Shown one piece after another: positions 1 to 10,269 of a stretch of 64,000 bases of DNA. The DNA comes from Silene conica. Lineage: Eukaryota; Streptophyta; Magnoliopsida; Caryophyllales; Caryophyllaceae. How positions within the stretch are numbered: position 1 is the first letter of the stretch; every line of letters starts with the position of its first letter. The notes beneath the pieces are model-generated. The model saw only the letters and a program-made list of their open reading frames with translations, did not search any database and had not been told where the DNA came from. The stretch is taken from NCBI GenBank assembly GCA_029255685.2, contig CM055317.2, forward strand, positions 69,119,460-69,183,459. Reading direction: 5' to 3'. Made by a program: the position numbers and the translations under genes.

Positions 1-412
1 GTTTGGCAGCGCACTTCAGGTACCTGATTTGCCTGAAATAGTTTTTTTGCCAAAAGAATCAAGTAGCTTATTTTTTCGGGAGTGTTTGGCAAGTAGCTTA
101 TTTGGTCAAATAAGCTACCTGAAATGAAAAGCTACATAAGGTAGCATTTTAGATTTCAGGTACCTGATTTTAGGTTATATTACATTTTTACCCTTCAATC
201 TATAATATAGTAAATCATTATTATATCCTTTTCTGTCATTTACTAAAATAAGCTACCTTTTCAGTTAGTTTGCCAAACCGTTTTTTATATAATCAGTCAG
301 TTTATCAGCTCCTAATTTTCAGCTACTTTTTCAGTTTTCAGCTACTTTTTCAATTTTCAGGTACCTTTTCAGGTTTCAGGTAGCTTTTCAGCTCGTTTTG
401 CCAAACAGAGCC
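1..412. mobile_element. Tourist-like MITE in an Aux/IAA intron, left tip cut by window edge
   Basis: The right end reads GCCAAACAGAGCC followed by TAA. The window opens with GTTTGGCAGC, the inverted counterpart, so about six terminal bases lie outside. The interior is dominated by repeated CAGGTACCTGA and AGCTACCTGAAA motifs in both orientations, so the whole element can fold back. A GGCTCTGTTTGGC-type terminus beside TAA fits PIF/Harbinger (Tourist) MITEs; the left TAA duplicate cannot be seen. It lies in the intron after exon 2 of the Aux/IAA gene, assuming the 3' exons are further left. Confidence 0.65.
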
Positions 413-804
413 TAAGTCGTGGGTGAGAATTAAACCCCAACTTCATGGTTGGCGTAGGAGAATCTTATCACTTAAGCTAACTCTTATTTTCAGCCAGATT
501 TTCAAGTTTAGGAGTAAAAAAATTTAGTTAGGATGAACAATAGTATTATAAGCTAAACTTGATTAAAAGTTCTAAATTTAACCTAAGAATATAAGGTTTT
601 CATTCTCAGCAGAAGTGAGCGCTCCTGCCAGCTCCTCATGCTCTACCACAACCAAGATCCGTGATAAATTGAAAGTAAATGTAGTTTTTAGTTGGGATTT
701 TTAATTTAAATTATAATCGATCAATATGTTTTTAAATCCTAACTTCGTCACTGATAATTTTATGATAAAACCGTCTTATATGTAGACAAGAGTAGTAAAC
801 GTAC
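413..804 (-). other. Aux/IAA intron sequence, no exon seen
   Basis: This AT-rich stretch follows the splice donor of exon 2 (GT at 803-804, minus strand). I looked for the expected next exon encoding the [11 protein letters not shown] segment of the PB1 domain and did not find it, so the rest of the gene should be left of the window. Confidence 0.5.
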
Positions 805-2271
805 CTAAGGTGAAGGAACTGAACATCTTGCTTAAAGCATCAGAAAGGTGTTGATAACTGTTGTACATTTTAAGGTCAACCTTACGTAAGTAAGGTGCAC
901 CATCCATGCTCACCTTCACCAACCCCCCACCGCCATTCATCGGCTTATCAGCCTCGCTTTCCGTTCCTCCGGTGCTCTTTTGCACCGCCAGCATGTTTTT
1001 CCGGTATGATCTCACCGGTGGCCAACCAACAACTTGTGCCCTACATTTTTTTATTTATCAACATGCATATTCTTATTTCTGGTAATTTACTGTATTGTGA
1101 TAATTATATCCGGGATACGAGTAGAAATATATATCACGTAGTACGTACTACCATGCTGTATTTTTTTTTCTTAAGTTCCCAACTTTTTCGATAAATATTA
1201 CTCCGTATATAGCAAGTGAATGCGGAAATTCCAATTCACAAATTTCTTATCTTGAGCGTAACTCTCAATTATTCGGATTATCCATTCGCTATAATAACCT
1301 TTTAGCTTAATTTGAAAAATAAAATAATATAAAATAAGAGTATTTCCCGGTAATTTATTTACTTCTTTATAAAGGTATATAAATAATTAAAACGGATTAC
1401 GGAGTACAATTTAGTGATACTCCATGCATTAGAGTAAATAAGTTTGAAGAAGTCACAAAAGAAAGCACAATGATAAATTGTTAATTGCTCCATATTACTC
1501 TATTAAGAAATAAAATATCTTCGTCCTAATCATTTATTAACAGTTTAAATTTTGAGAAATATTTTAATTAAACGTAAATAAATGATTTAGACTGAGGGTG
1601 TTATTAGTTACTCTATCAAGATAATATATCATAATATATGCAATAATAAGATCTCCTCCATCCTTTTTATTTATTTACAATTTAAATTTTAAGAAATATT
1701 AAACGTAAATAAATGATTTAGACTGAGATTGTATCTTCAATAACCAATATGAACAAAAATATTTATGGTAGAAACACTAAAGAAAAAGTTAGAGTTAGGA
1801 GAGGACTAGTAAAGACGCTCGTTATCCTCTTTATAAATTACCGTCCCGTTAAATTCAAATCCTGACTCGATCACTAATACAGTAACTAAAAGTAACTTAC
1901 TTGGCAGGAGGTTTAACAGAATCAACAGCAGCAACAGTAACTTTTGAATTAACTTCCTTAGAATTCTTCTGATCATTATTATTCACCTTCATGAGATCCA
2001 AAGCAGGTAATGAAGAAGTATTAATAACCTCCTCATTTACAGCAGTAACTCCAGAGTTTTTACTATCATCATCATCTTCATGATCAGTATTATTATTACT
2101 GCTTGTAAGATTAAGCTTCAAATCCATAGTCTCAGAAAACCCTCTCTTATTACTCTTCACCACCACCACCACCTCTTCTTTCTCGACACCGCGAGACGGT
2201 CCGAGTCCGAGACCGAGTCCGAGCCCGAGGTTGAGCTCAGTTTCTGATATCTTAAGGCCACCAACTTCCAT
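805..2271 (-). CDS. IAA14-like: Aux/IAA auxin-response repressor, IAA7/14/16/17-like, 5' part (exons 1-2)
   Basis: Aux/IAA proteins are short-lived nuclear repressors that bind ARF transcription factors and are degraded through SCF-TIR1/AFB when auxin is present. Exon 1 is 2271-1901 and starts at ATG 2271-2269. Exon 2 is 1040-805. The junction AA|G rebuilds a Lys codon, giving [12 protein letters not shown]. Domain I is an LxLxLx repression motif within [28 protein letters not shown], the hallmark of the IAA7/14/16/17 clade, follows. The domain II degron [14 protein letters not shown] is intact. Domain III begins [16 protein letters not shown] and exon 2 stops after KMFSSFTLG. The remaining PB1 exons are not in the window. 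The usual LRLGLPGG is replaced by a Gly-Leu run encoded by a hexanucleotide-like repeat. The first intron (1041-1900) holds small foldback repeats. The nearest gene upstream is a second Aux/IAA at 30.4 kb, in divergent orientation. Confidence 0.93.
1519..1728. repeat. Two small Stowaway-like foldbacks in Aux/IAA intron 1
   Basis: Two copies of about 75-80 bp, at 1519-1598 and 1653-1728, share an arm containing ATCATTTATT and a facing arm AAATAAATGATTTAGACTGAG. The second begins CTCCTCCATCC, close to the CTCCCTCCGTC terminus of Stowaway (Tc1/mariner) MITEs. Related copies occur in the TSA intron at 60.4-60.8 kb. Confidence 0.5.
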
Positions 2272-2355
2272 TGTTTTTTTTTTCTCTTGGGTTTTTTTGT
2301 TTGGATGTTTTTGTTGGTTTTTTCTCTCTTTTTTTTTTCTAAGTGTTTATCTCTC

Positions 2356-2534
2356 TATATATGATTGGAGTGTGTAATGTTGTTGTTGCCTTCTCTTGCA
2401 TTTATTTCTCTTTCTTGTATAGTTGAGGTGTATGTGAGCCTTCCTAGTTGGTGCTTGTGATGAGTGAACAAAATCAAAAATCAATTTGCAATTATATATA
2501 GGGTCATCATATGAAGTGTGAGCTAGTATGTCTC
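2356..2534 (-). promoter_or_regulatory. Promoter of the IAA14-like gene: TATA box and one auxin response element
   Basis: On the minus strand a TATATA core lies at 2356-2362, about 85 bases before the ATG, followed by a CT-rich leader. A TGTCTC hexamer, the canonical ARF-binding auxin response element, lies at 2529-2534. One hexamer may occur by chance, but its position fits the self-repressing regulation known for Aux/IAA genes. Confidence 0.45.
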
Positions 2535-5500
2535 TTTTAAAACGATTTTATATATTGAAATAAAAAATATTAATTTTTTTAATAAAAAATATTAATTTTT
2601 TTAATAAAAAAAGTGTCATTTTTGAAAGGTTTAATTTAAAACAGTAGATTTTTTGAGAGACCGTCTCTCAAAATGAGTTTATTGAGAGACTATTGTACAA
2701 ATTTAAGAAAAAGTGGTATTAAAGATAATATAATAGGTACAAATTATGATTAAAGATAAAATGAGTACAATTTATTATGTAAATAAGTACGATCAATGAC
2801 AAAAGGGTTATGAAATATAAATAAAATGGTACAAAAGAATGAACTCTCAATAATTTATTAAAAGACCGCATCTCTCAAGTTTTAGTGATTTAGTATTGAT
2901 GGTAGTATTTGAACGGGAAATTTTACATTTTATCTTAAAATGATCGGATAAAATGGTCTGTCTAAAACATAAATTTGCCATAGTATAATATCGTTAATCT
3001 TCTTTAAAACGGTTTTAATTTAAGTGAGAATACTGTCACTATTTTATAATAAAAAATGAGAAGTTATGATTAAAATTGTCACTTGCTGACAATAAATTAA
3101 TAGCTTTTATTTCAGAAATAATAATCATATTTTATTGTAAATTGTCCTCTTTAATTAACACGGACTTTAAGAAGACTAATAGTATTATATCACACTTAAT
3201 GATAAAAAGTTATAACTAAAATTGTCACTTATTAATAAATTAGTAGTCTTTATTCAGGAAATAATATTCACATTTTATTGTAAAATGATACTAATATATT
3301 ATATATCTTATTCTCGGGATAATACTGCCGATCTGAAATAAAAATTTGTATACATAAATACACATAAATTCTTGTTTAAGACCAAAATATTCGTTTTAAT
3401 TAATAAAACGGGTTAAGTAGATAAACAAGTCAAAAAAGTTTAATATCTTCAAATGACAACAAGCGTGTCATGTCTATGCATATTAGATAATAGTTAACCT
3501 ATTTTATACTTAAAACGAATATAATCGTTTAAAAAAGGACCAAGATCATATCCTATATTCCATGGGTGGATCGACATCTAGCAATACGGGTCCCTTGTAC
3601 ATTATACATACGAGAGATTATTACATACTCTCTCACGTCATCGTACAATTAAATAATATATTTTAACTAAATAATGAGAGAAGTAGAATTAATAATATGA
3701 TTTATTAATAATAAAGTAAAAAAAAATGAAATTAAAATATTAATATTCTCATGGGTAGTTAAGGTGTAAGGGAACATATCACATGAATATACACCAAGTA
3801 TACCTAAAACTAGTACAATAAAATTATAAAATGTCCGAAATTTATCTACTTAGCCAAAATAATTAGAAAATCCGCTTTTATAAATTCTTATATATTTTTG
3901 TCTATGATTAAAATCGGCATTGATTATTTTTGGCTTCGTAGTAATATTGATTATTCATTTTTTCTCCTATTTTTATTACTGGTTTTTTACAATATCACGA
4001 GATGACATCTTTGCTCACAAAATTATGTACTTATGTGGCACACTACACATGACAAAATGGGTAGTGTTAAAACACATTCATAATCCATATTCTTTATTTT
4101 GAATCGTCTGATTATTACACGCGTCATTCACATAACCATTTGAACAAAACATACATTTCTTTTAATGAAAAAACAGTATCCTCGTAGAGGATTTGAAATC
4201 TCAAATTTTATTCACATTTAATTACCATATACTATTATCGATTTATTCCTTCCAATTTTTTTCGCTAGATATAAACCTTATTTCGACACTTATTTCAATT
4301 AGTACTTCAATACTTATAATGACTACTATATTATTATATTTATTTTTAGTATTTTCTAACGTGTACCATAAGTTTATGGACACACATTAATACGCCTAGT
4401 ATGTAAAAATTTGCTAACTATTTTCATCGAACATGTGATATAAGTATAAACTTAAGTTTACCATAATTAAGCAAATTATCTTATTAATCTTTCTCTATTA
4501 GATCTTATTAATGTGTAATCCTGAGATAGACGTTTGAAAAACCGTTTTTCGACATAGAATATATAAGAAAAATCCTTGGCAATAGAAGATTGACATGTGG
4601 AAGTCCTAATAATATAAATATAGGGGAAAAGTTGACAAAAGTGTAATAATAGGCTTTATTCATAACTAGACTAATAATATGAATATATGATTGGTGTTTG
4701 GGAAATTAGAAAGTAAAATAAATAATAAAGTGTCTTGGTTGTGACGGATATTATCGGTTAGTATGTCTAAAGCTGAAAATGGGCAGTGTCTCTCTTATAA
4801 TAAGGCAAATGAGAGGACTAGTAAAGAGAAGTATACACTTCGGGAATAGTGTTACATGCATATTATGAAATAATATTATCCGTTTGCAGCTTGTAACAGA
4901 TAATATCCATCTATAATTAGAATTTTGTAAATAAATAAATAAATAAGGAAATAAAAAAAGAGCAAATAAGGTGGAATATTATAGATAGTGGACACCTCAA
5001 CAAGTAGTGTTTGCTTGCCATTTTAGACAATGGTTTCTATTTTAGAGCATGCATGCATAGTTGGCCATTCTCATCTCTATTTTCTATTTCTTTTGTTATG
5101 CATCTTTCTTACAACTCTTTTTCGTCATGGGATTTACAATTGTGCTTTGGGAACGTAAATGTATCGACTTTGATTTCATTTTAAAGTATTTTAAAGTATT
5201 TGTTGTAGTTACCTGAAAAATCTTATTTAGAATTTGAATTTATTAGTTATAAGCGGTTGATCTAATAAATGTAGTTTATAGGTTATAGATTACATATATT
5301 ATTAAATTTATCTAGTACGCACAAAAGACAGTAATTACGGGTTCTCTCTTCATCCAAATAAAAGAAAAACAATATATATTCTGCGCAAATTACAATAACT
5401 TGATTATAAACCGTGCTCCTTATAATACAACTTGTATAAATTACAATAACTTGATTATAAATGTAATGACTCTAATTCTTCTATAAATTATGGATGGCTA

Positions 5501-5571
5501 ATTCTTTTATAAATTATGGTATAATGCATGCGAGGAGATGAACTATTTTCGATTATATTTTTTAGTAAGTA
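2535..5571. other. AT-rich intergenic DNA, no gene
   Basis: No supported ORF. It contains degenerate duplications, for example two similar stretches near 3055-3130 and 3200-3290, a GAGAGACCGTCTCTC palindrome near 2657, and an (AAAT)n tract near 4930. Confidence 0.6.
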
Positions 5572-5782
5572 TTCTCTCTGTGTCGATTAATTGTTATCCT
5601 TTAGTTTTGGCAAAAAGACCAAGTAATAAAGAGAAAATAACTAATTATTAGATGACAAATGGACTAAATAATGCGTGAATGATCAAATTATTCATCAAAT
5701 GCATTCTAAAATAGAAATAACAACAGTTAATGAGACACCTAAAATAAAGAAAAAACTACAACCATAATCGAGACGAAGGGAG
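5572..5782. mobile_element. Stowaway-like MITE, 211 bp, TA duplication
   Basis: The right terminus read inward is CTCCCTTCGTCTCGATTATG, and the left terminus is TTCTCTCTGTGTCGATTAAT. Both are variants of the Stowaway consensus CTCCCTCCGTC. The element is flanked by TA at 5570-5571 and 5783-5784. The long arms fold back through most of its length and there is no coding capacity. Confidence 0.75.
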
Positions 5783-5784
5783 TA

Positions 5785-6986
5785 ATTATCAGTCGATGAG
5801 GGACTTGTGGATCCCAAAATTGAAGAGACTAATATGAGTACGTGCATGGAAATGCTAATATAAAGAGTGGTAATTGGAGAATGATACATACTTTTTGATG
5901 GGATTTGAGATTGATTGCTTCTATGCCTAACGACTCCTCTTTTCTAGAAATCATTCCTATTTTCAATTGTATATTCACTTGATGCATGCAGGATTTAGAT
6001 TTTAGATCAACCTTGTTCCGTTAACTCGGTACCAACAATTAATTATGCACTAGGGTTATGCACTTTTATATACGGAGTATATAAATATTCAAAAACAATC
6101 GTTGTATAGTGTAAAAATCACACAATATAGCTAGTAGAAGTGGCAATGAGTTGGGTAAGTGTATGTATTCTTGTCCGGTGGGTTAGGCTCTGATAGAGTG
6201 GCATGAGCCATAGAGCCCGATCATAAGGAGTGAGCGGATTGAGTTGGGTTAGGGTCCCTTATGTCTTGTACGTACCCAATCTAATTTGGGTCCGGCCAGG
6301 CTGAGCTAAGAGACTTTGGCTCAACTCGAATCAGGTTAGAGCCGGGCTAGGACCCCTTATTATTTTGCCAAGGCTTTATAATAATGTGTACAAAGTACAT
6401 TATTATTACTACTATTATTATTATATAGCAATACGGAGTACATAAATAAAAAAAATAAAATAATGGATAATTAAATGAGATTAACGATGACATATAACGG
6501 CTTTATATAAAATAAAGAGACATATAAAAATAATACTAAAAGCATCTGAAGACACATATCACAAAAAAGGGGAAATTAATGACGAATGTTAATCAAAAGG
6601 CATACAATGGAAGAACATAATTAATTCGTACAATATTCATATTTTTGAGTTAATTAGGGCTCCAGTATGTACATTACTACAGTATTAGTATGATAGTGTG
6701 TACGTTACTCAGCCAAATTATTTGTTTAATTAGTCAAGTAATACAAAATAAAATAGAATAAAGTAATGTATTACATATAAAGTATAAAATTATTTATGTA
6801 CTTAAAAATTAACAAATTTGTAACTTCTCCCACTTAAATTTCCAGACTAAGCAAAAATTACTAAACAATATTTTTTCTTACTTAGTTTTCACTATCTATA
6901 TTTTATTATGTATTAAACAATATTTTATCTCATAATTAACATAAATTATTGCTAACTTTTATATAAATGAGGTTAATAAAATATCT
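5785..6986. other. Intergenic DNA with a GGGTT-rich dispersed repeat
   Basis: No gene. About 6125-6370 is unusually G-rich, with repeated GGGTTAGG, GAGCC and TTGGGTT motifs, and resembles in reverse the ACCCGACCC-rich stretch at 59.6-59.8 kb. Exact TACGGAGTA motifs occur at 6071-6079 and 6432-6440. The last nine bases (6978-6986, AAAATATCT) are the target duplication of the next element. Confidence 0.5.
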
Positions 6987-7330
6987 GAAAGGTGCTAGAG
7001 TTACACCAGGTGTATGAGGCCTCCCATACACCATCAATCACCATCTGGCATGTGTAAAATTGAAAGAATCTGATTTATTTGATTAATTAAGCAGATTCTC
7101 TAGATTGTTACAACAATATTAATTGTTCTACGATAATCTCACCTACTCTATTAATTATTAATATCTCTCTCCTATTTTTTTAATTAAGTCTACTTTTTTT
7201 ATAATACATATAATATTTTCTGTATTTTTATTTTCAGTATTTATTTCGTATTTTTATACGGATGACGTATATGTTTCTTGTATTTATACGCTTTGAGTAT
7301 TTGTACCGTATTTGTACCGTATTTGTACAG
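6987..7330. repeat. Left terminal inverted repeat of the 7.65-kb element
   Basis: The first 70 bases match the inverted right end closely. Further in, similarity is looser but shares order: a CTCTCTCCTATTTTTTT tract, then repeated TATTTATACG and GTATTTGTAC words also found near 14320-14400. The inverted repeat therefore probably spans about 300 bases, much of it degenerate. Confidence 0.7.
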
Positions 7331-7846
7331 TGTTACTAGTGTATTTGACATTTCTTTTTCCTTTTTATTTTTTTATCACTTAAATTCTTTTAAACTCTTC
7401 TATTTTATTTGTATCACTTATAAATTTTTTTAACCAGCTTTAAGATTTTGTTAGTAAATTTTGTTATCATTTATATATTTTTTTAACTCATACAATTTTT
7501 TCACTTATAAACTTGTTCTCACTCCAAATATTTTGAACACTTTTAATTTATTTGATCACTTTTTAACATTTTTGAAAGTCTTATAATTATTTGTATGACT
7601 TATGATTTTGTTATCACTAACTCATACTTGTACAAATTTTTCACTTATCAATTTTTTACCACTTCAAATATTTTTAACACTTTCAATTTTTTGGATCACT
7701 TATAGTAGTTTTTAAAACTCTTATAGTAATTATTTGTGACTTATAATTTTTTAAACTCATACAATTTTTTTCATTTCAATATTTTTAACACGTTTAATTT
7801 TCTGGATCAAATGAAGTACGTATCAATTTTTAAACTCTTGACATTT
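7331..7846. other. AT-rich interior of the element, short repeated phrases
   Basis: No ORF. Phrases such as TTTTTAACACTTTCAATTTT, ATCACTTATA and AACTCTTATA recur in varied order, like an eroded short-period repeat. Nothing else recognised. Confidence 0.4.
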
Positions 7847-8119
7847 GTTGTTGTGATAACAGTGATGTGATTGAGGTTGTCAAATCCAATTTAAACAATT
7901 AACTGTTACATGCAAATAGTAAGAGAATTGGAATAGGTAAAGAAACGGCAAATATAATTAAAATCCACATTACATATAATTAATAATATATAATTATAAT
8001 TAATAATATATAATTTATATATACAAAATTAAAATAAAAAAAAGCAAAATTAAAAAAAAGCAAATATATTTAAAAAAAAAATGCAAACCGATTGAAAAAC
8101 CTAGAAAATCATACATGTA

Positions 8120-8407
8120 TTATACAAAAAAATTGTCCAAAATTAGGGTTAGAACGGCGTTATCCTGCTCCTCATGCCACCGCCTCTCCTCCCTTGCTAT
8201 TTCGATGCTTCTTAAGCAGGTTGCAATCATTTGATGACACTCCGTCACCACCTCGTCCATGCAGCGCAAGTAGGCGCGATCGGCTACTTCTTTGGCCTTG
8301 ACAATGGCTTCGTTGGCCCTCCTCTCCACATACCTTAGCTGTTGAATCATTTCTTGGAGGTGCCTATGTGATGACATCAATGGTGGAATGTCGTTTTTGT
8401 TCAACAT
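8120..8407 (-). CDS. 95-aa coiled-coil protein carried by the transposon (ORF A), unknown function
   Basis: The ORF starts at ATG 8407-8405 and ends at 8120. It is strongly helical: residues ~17-55 are rich in Glu, Arg, Lys and Ala (QQLRYVERRANEAIVKAKEV), and ~70-85 read IEIAREERRWHEEQ, so a coiled coil is likely. There is no signal peptide or membrane segment. Upstream on the minus strand is a good promoter: a telo-box AAACCCTAAAA at 8540-8550, TTTATAAA at 8523-8530 and a CT-rich leader. A diverged paralogue at 9131-9310 keeps the C-terminal pattern (VEIARQERERLVEENNRLRQ), so the heptad-like helix has been conserved between copies. I do not recognise the family; an accessory protein of the transposon or a captured host fragment are both possible. 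Confidence 0.55.
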   Translation of the reverse strand: MLNKNDIPPLMSSHRHLQEMIQQLRYVERRANEAIVKAKEVADRAYLRCMDEVVTECHQMIATCLRSIEIAREERRWHEEQDNAVLTLILDNFFV

Positions 8408-8409
8408 TT

Positions 8410-8640
8410 TGAGGTTTGAAGAAAGGTTTGGGTTAGAGTTTGGAGAGAAAGTTGTGGTTTGAAGAGATAGAGTGAGAAAGAGGAAGTAAAAGAGGGAGGT
8501 TATAAAGTGGATAAAGAGAGGGGTTTATAAAGAGGTTCATTTTAGGGTTTCTGTATGTTTAGTTGCAAAAAAATGAAAAAATATGGGTTCATTTTAGGGT
8601 TTTTATATTATTTAGTTGCAAAAAAGGAAAATTATTATTT
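8410..8640 (-). promoter_or_regulatory. Promoter of ORF A, with a partial duplication
   Basis: Reading the minus strand, AAACCCTAAAATGAAC precedes TTTATAAA (8523-8530) and a pyrimidine-rich leader to the ATG at 8407. The block GGTTCATTTTAGGGTTT (plus strand) occurs at about 8534 and again near 8586, each followed by a TTTAGTTGCAAAAAA tract, so the telo-box part is duplicated in tandem. Confidence 0.5.
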
Positions 8641-9130
8641 AGTTGTAAAAAATGAAAAAATATCATTTACGCGGGTGAAATATCACATACAGTATAGTTT
8701 TTTACTATTTTTTCTCTTTAAAATGTTGATCATTACTACTTTTTTCCCTTTAAATTTTCATCTAGTAGTTGTCTTAATCTTGTTTATGAGAAATCAACTA
8801 AATCTAATGTGGAAGATATGTTGAGTAAATAACACTCATTAGTTGTTGTGATAACAGTGATGTGATTGAGGTTGTCAAATCCAATTTAAACCATTCACTG
8901 TTACATGCAAATAGTAAGAATTTGAATAGGTAAAGAACGGCAAATGCAATTAAAACCAACATTAGATATAATTAATAGGAGTAATATATAATTATAATTA
9001 ATGATATATAATCTATATATACAAAATTAAAAAAAAACCAATATATAGAAAAAAGAAAAAAGCAAACCGATTGATTGATGAATTCCAAAACCTAGAAAAT
9101 TGGGGTTTTGGTACATCATACAAGTATTAT

Positions 9131-9310
9131 TTAGAAAATTAGTGAATAAATAATTTGTCGGAGGCGGTTATTCTCCTCCACAAGCCGCTCCCTCTCCTGC
9201 CGTGCTATCTCCACGTCTCTTAAGGAATCTGCAATGTTGTCGAGCAACTCCGTCGCCTCCGCCTCCATGCCGAGGCTGGCGGCCTGTTCGGCCAGTCCTC
9301 TCGCCGCACC
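9131..9310 (-). pseudogene. 5'-truncated paralogue of ORF A
   Basis: Read on the minus strand from about 9310 to the TAA at 9133-9131, the frame encodes a helix with VEIARQERERLVEENNRLRQ, matching IEIAREERRWHEEQDNAVLT of ORF A in position and character. The 5' half including the start codon is missing; the homology stops near 9312, where unrelated plus-strand coding sequence begins. GC content is higher than in ORF A. Confidence 0.6.
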
Positions 9311-9318
9311 AAAACCAC

Positions 9319-9483
9319 AAAGGTGCTAACGACGATACTACATCCTTAATGAGTGGTTTCAGTGGTTCCCACAATACGCCAACGCAATTGGTGTCTTATT
9401 TTACAGCATCTCAGAACACACCGTCACAACAGACTCCACAATATGGACAAACGTGGCCAAATACTCAGTTTAGTTATAGATAA
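9319..9483 (+). pseudogene. Orphan C-terminal coding fragment, plus strand
   Basis: The last ~50 codons before the TAA at 9481-9483 are polar and rich in Gln, Thr, Asn and Pro (SQNTPSQQTPQYGQTWPNTQ, then FSYR). They are followed by an AT-rich 3' UTR-like region. No 5' part precedes them: the frame runs straight into the antisense of the ORF A paralogue. Such low-complexity Gln/Pro tails occur in the ORF1 proteins of some plant DNA transposons, but I cannot assign a family. It probably marks the end of a gene lost by internal deletion. Confidence 0.4.
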
Positions 9484-9489
9484 TAATTT

Positions 9490-10265
9490 ACTTGTATTTT
9501 ATTTAATATTGCAATAAAATTTAATTAATTTGGTGTACTTGTATTTAATTTTTTTTCGGTAATTAAATTTATGGGGAAGGGAACACCTTCATTCAATTAT
9601 ATGGAACATTTTCTCATTAATTAATCAGAATGTCGATGGTCACAATAAAAAGAGGTAGTTTAATTTTAATTTAAAATAAAATGAGAATGTTGAAGGTCAC
9701 AATAAAAAGAGGTAGTTTAATTTTAATTTAAAATAAAATGAGAATGTTGAAGGTCACAATAAAAAAACAATGTTGAAGGTAAACTTTTACTAAGAATGTT
9801 GAAGATCACAATAAAAACATAATTTTGAAGGTAACCTTTTACTAAGAATGTTGAAGGTAACATTTTACTAAGAATGTTGAAGGTTACATCTCCTAAACTC
9901 ATACCCTAGTCCACTACGAGCTTCCATCTCCTAAACTCATATGTCCTATGCTCTAATCTCATAAGCCTTCAACAATAGTGGCCCCTATTCATCATATGTC
10001 TTGCCTTTCGCTCTTCTTACAATCCTGCTGGCTAGAAAATGCAATCTGGCCACAATAAAAACATCTAATTTAATTTTACTTTGTTATTAAGTTTCATTAA
10101 TCTAAACTAGCACATGCAAATGACGGATTCAAAAAACATGGATATTTAAATAGAAATCTGGAGAAATTAAAAAAGCAAACATGCATAATTAAAAAAACAC
10201 ACGAAAACAAACATGCATAATTAAAAAAACACTGGAACACAAACATGCATAATAAAATATTAAAT
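9490..10265. repeat. GAATGTTGAAGGT direct repeats
   Basis: From about 9629 to 9895 the word GAATGTTGAAGGTCAC or a variant occurs at least six times. Two consecutive copies of about 55 bases carry CACAATAAAAAGAGGTAGTT. The same words recur in the larger modules at 12.0-12.8 kb. There is no coding potential. Confidence 0.6.
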
Positions 10266-10269
10266 TAAA

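Larger units (their letters stand above)
7847..9316 (-). repeat. Tandem duplication of a gene-sized unit inside the element
   Basis: The stretch starting GTTGTTGTGATAACAGTGAT at 7847 recurs at 8842, 995 bases later, and stays alignable for about 270 bases with small indels, up to the 3' end of the 95-codon ORF. Beyond that the second copy carries a diverged version of the same ORF (9131-9310). The whole transcription unit was therefore duplicated and the second copy truncated. Confidence 0.75.

Noticed and set aside
805-2271. The IAA14-like gene as a truncated pseudogene
   Set aside because: Both exons, splice sites, degron and promoter are intact; the missing PB1 exons are most simply beyond base 1.
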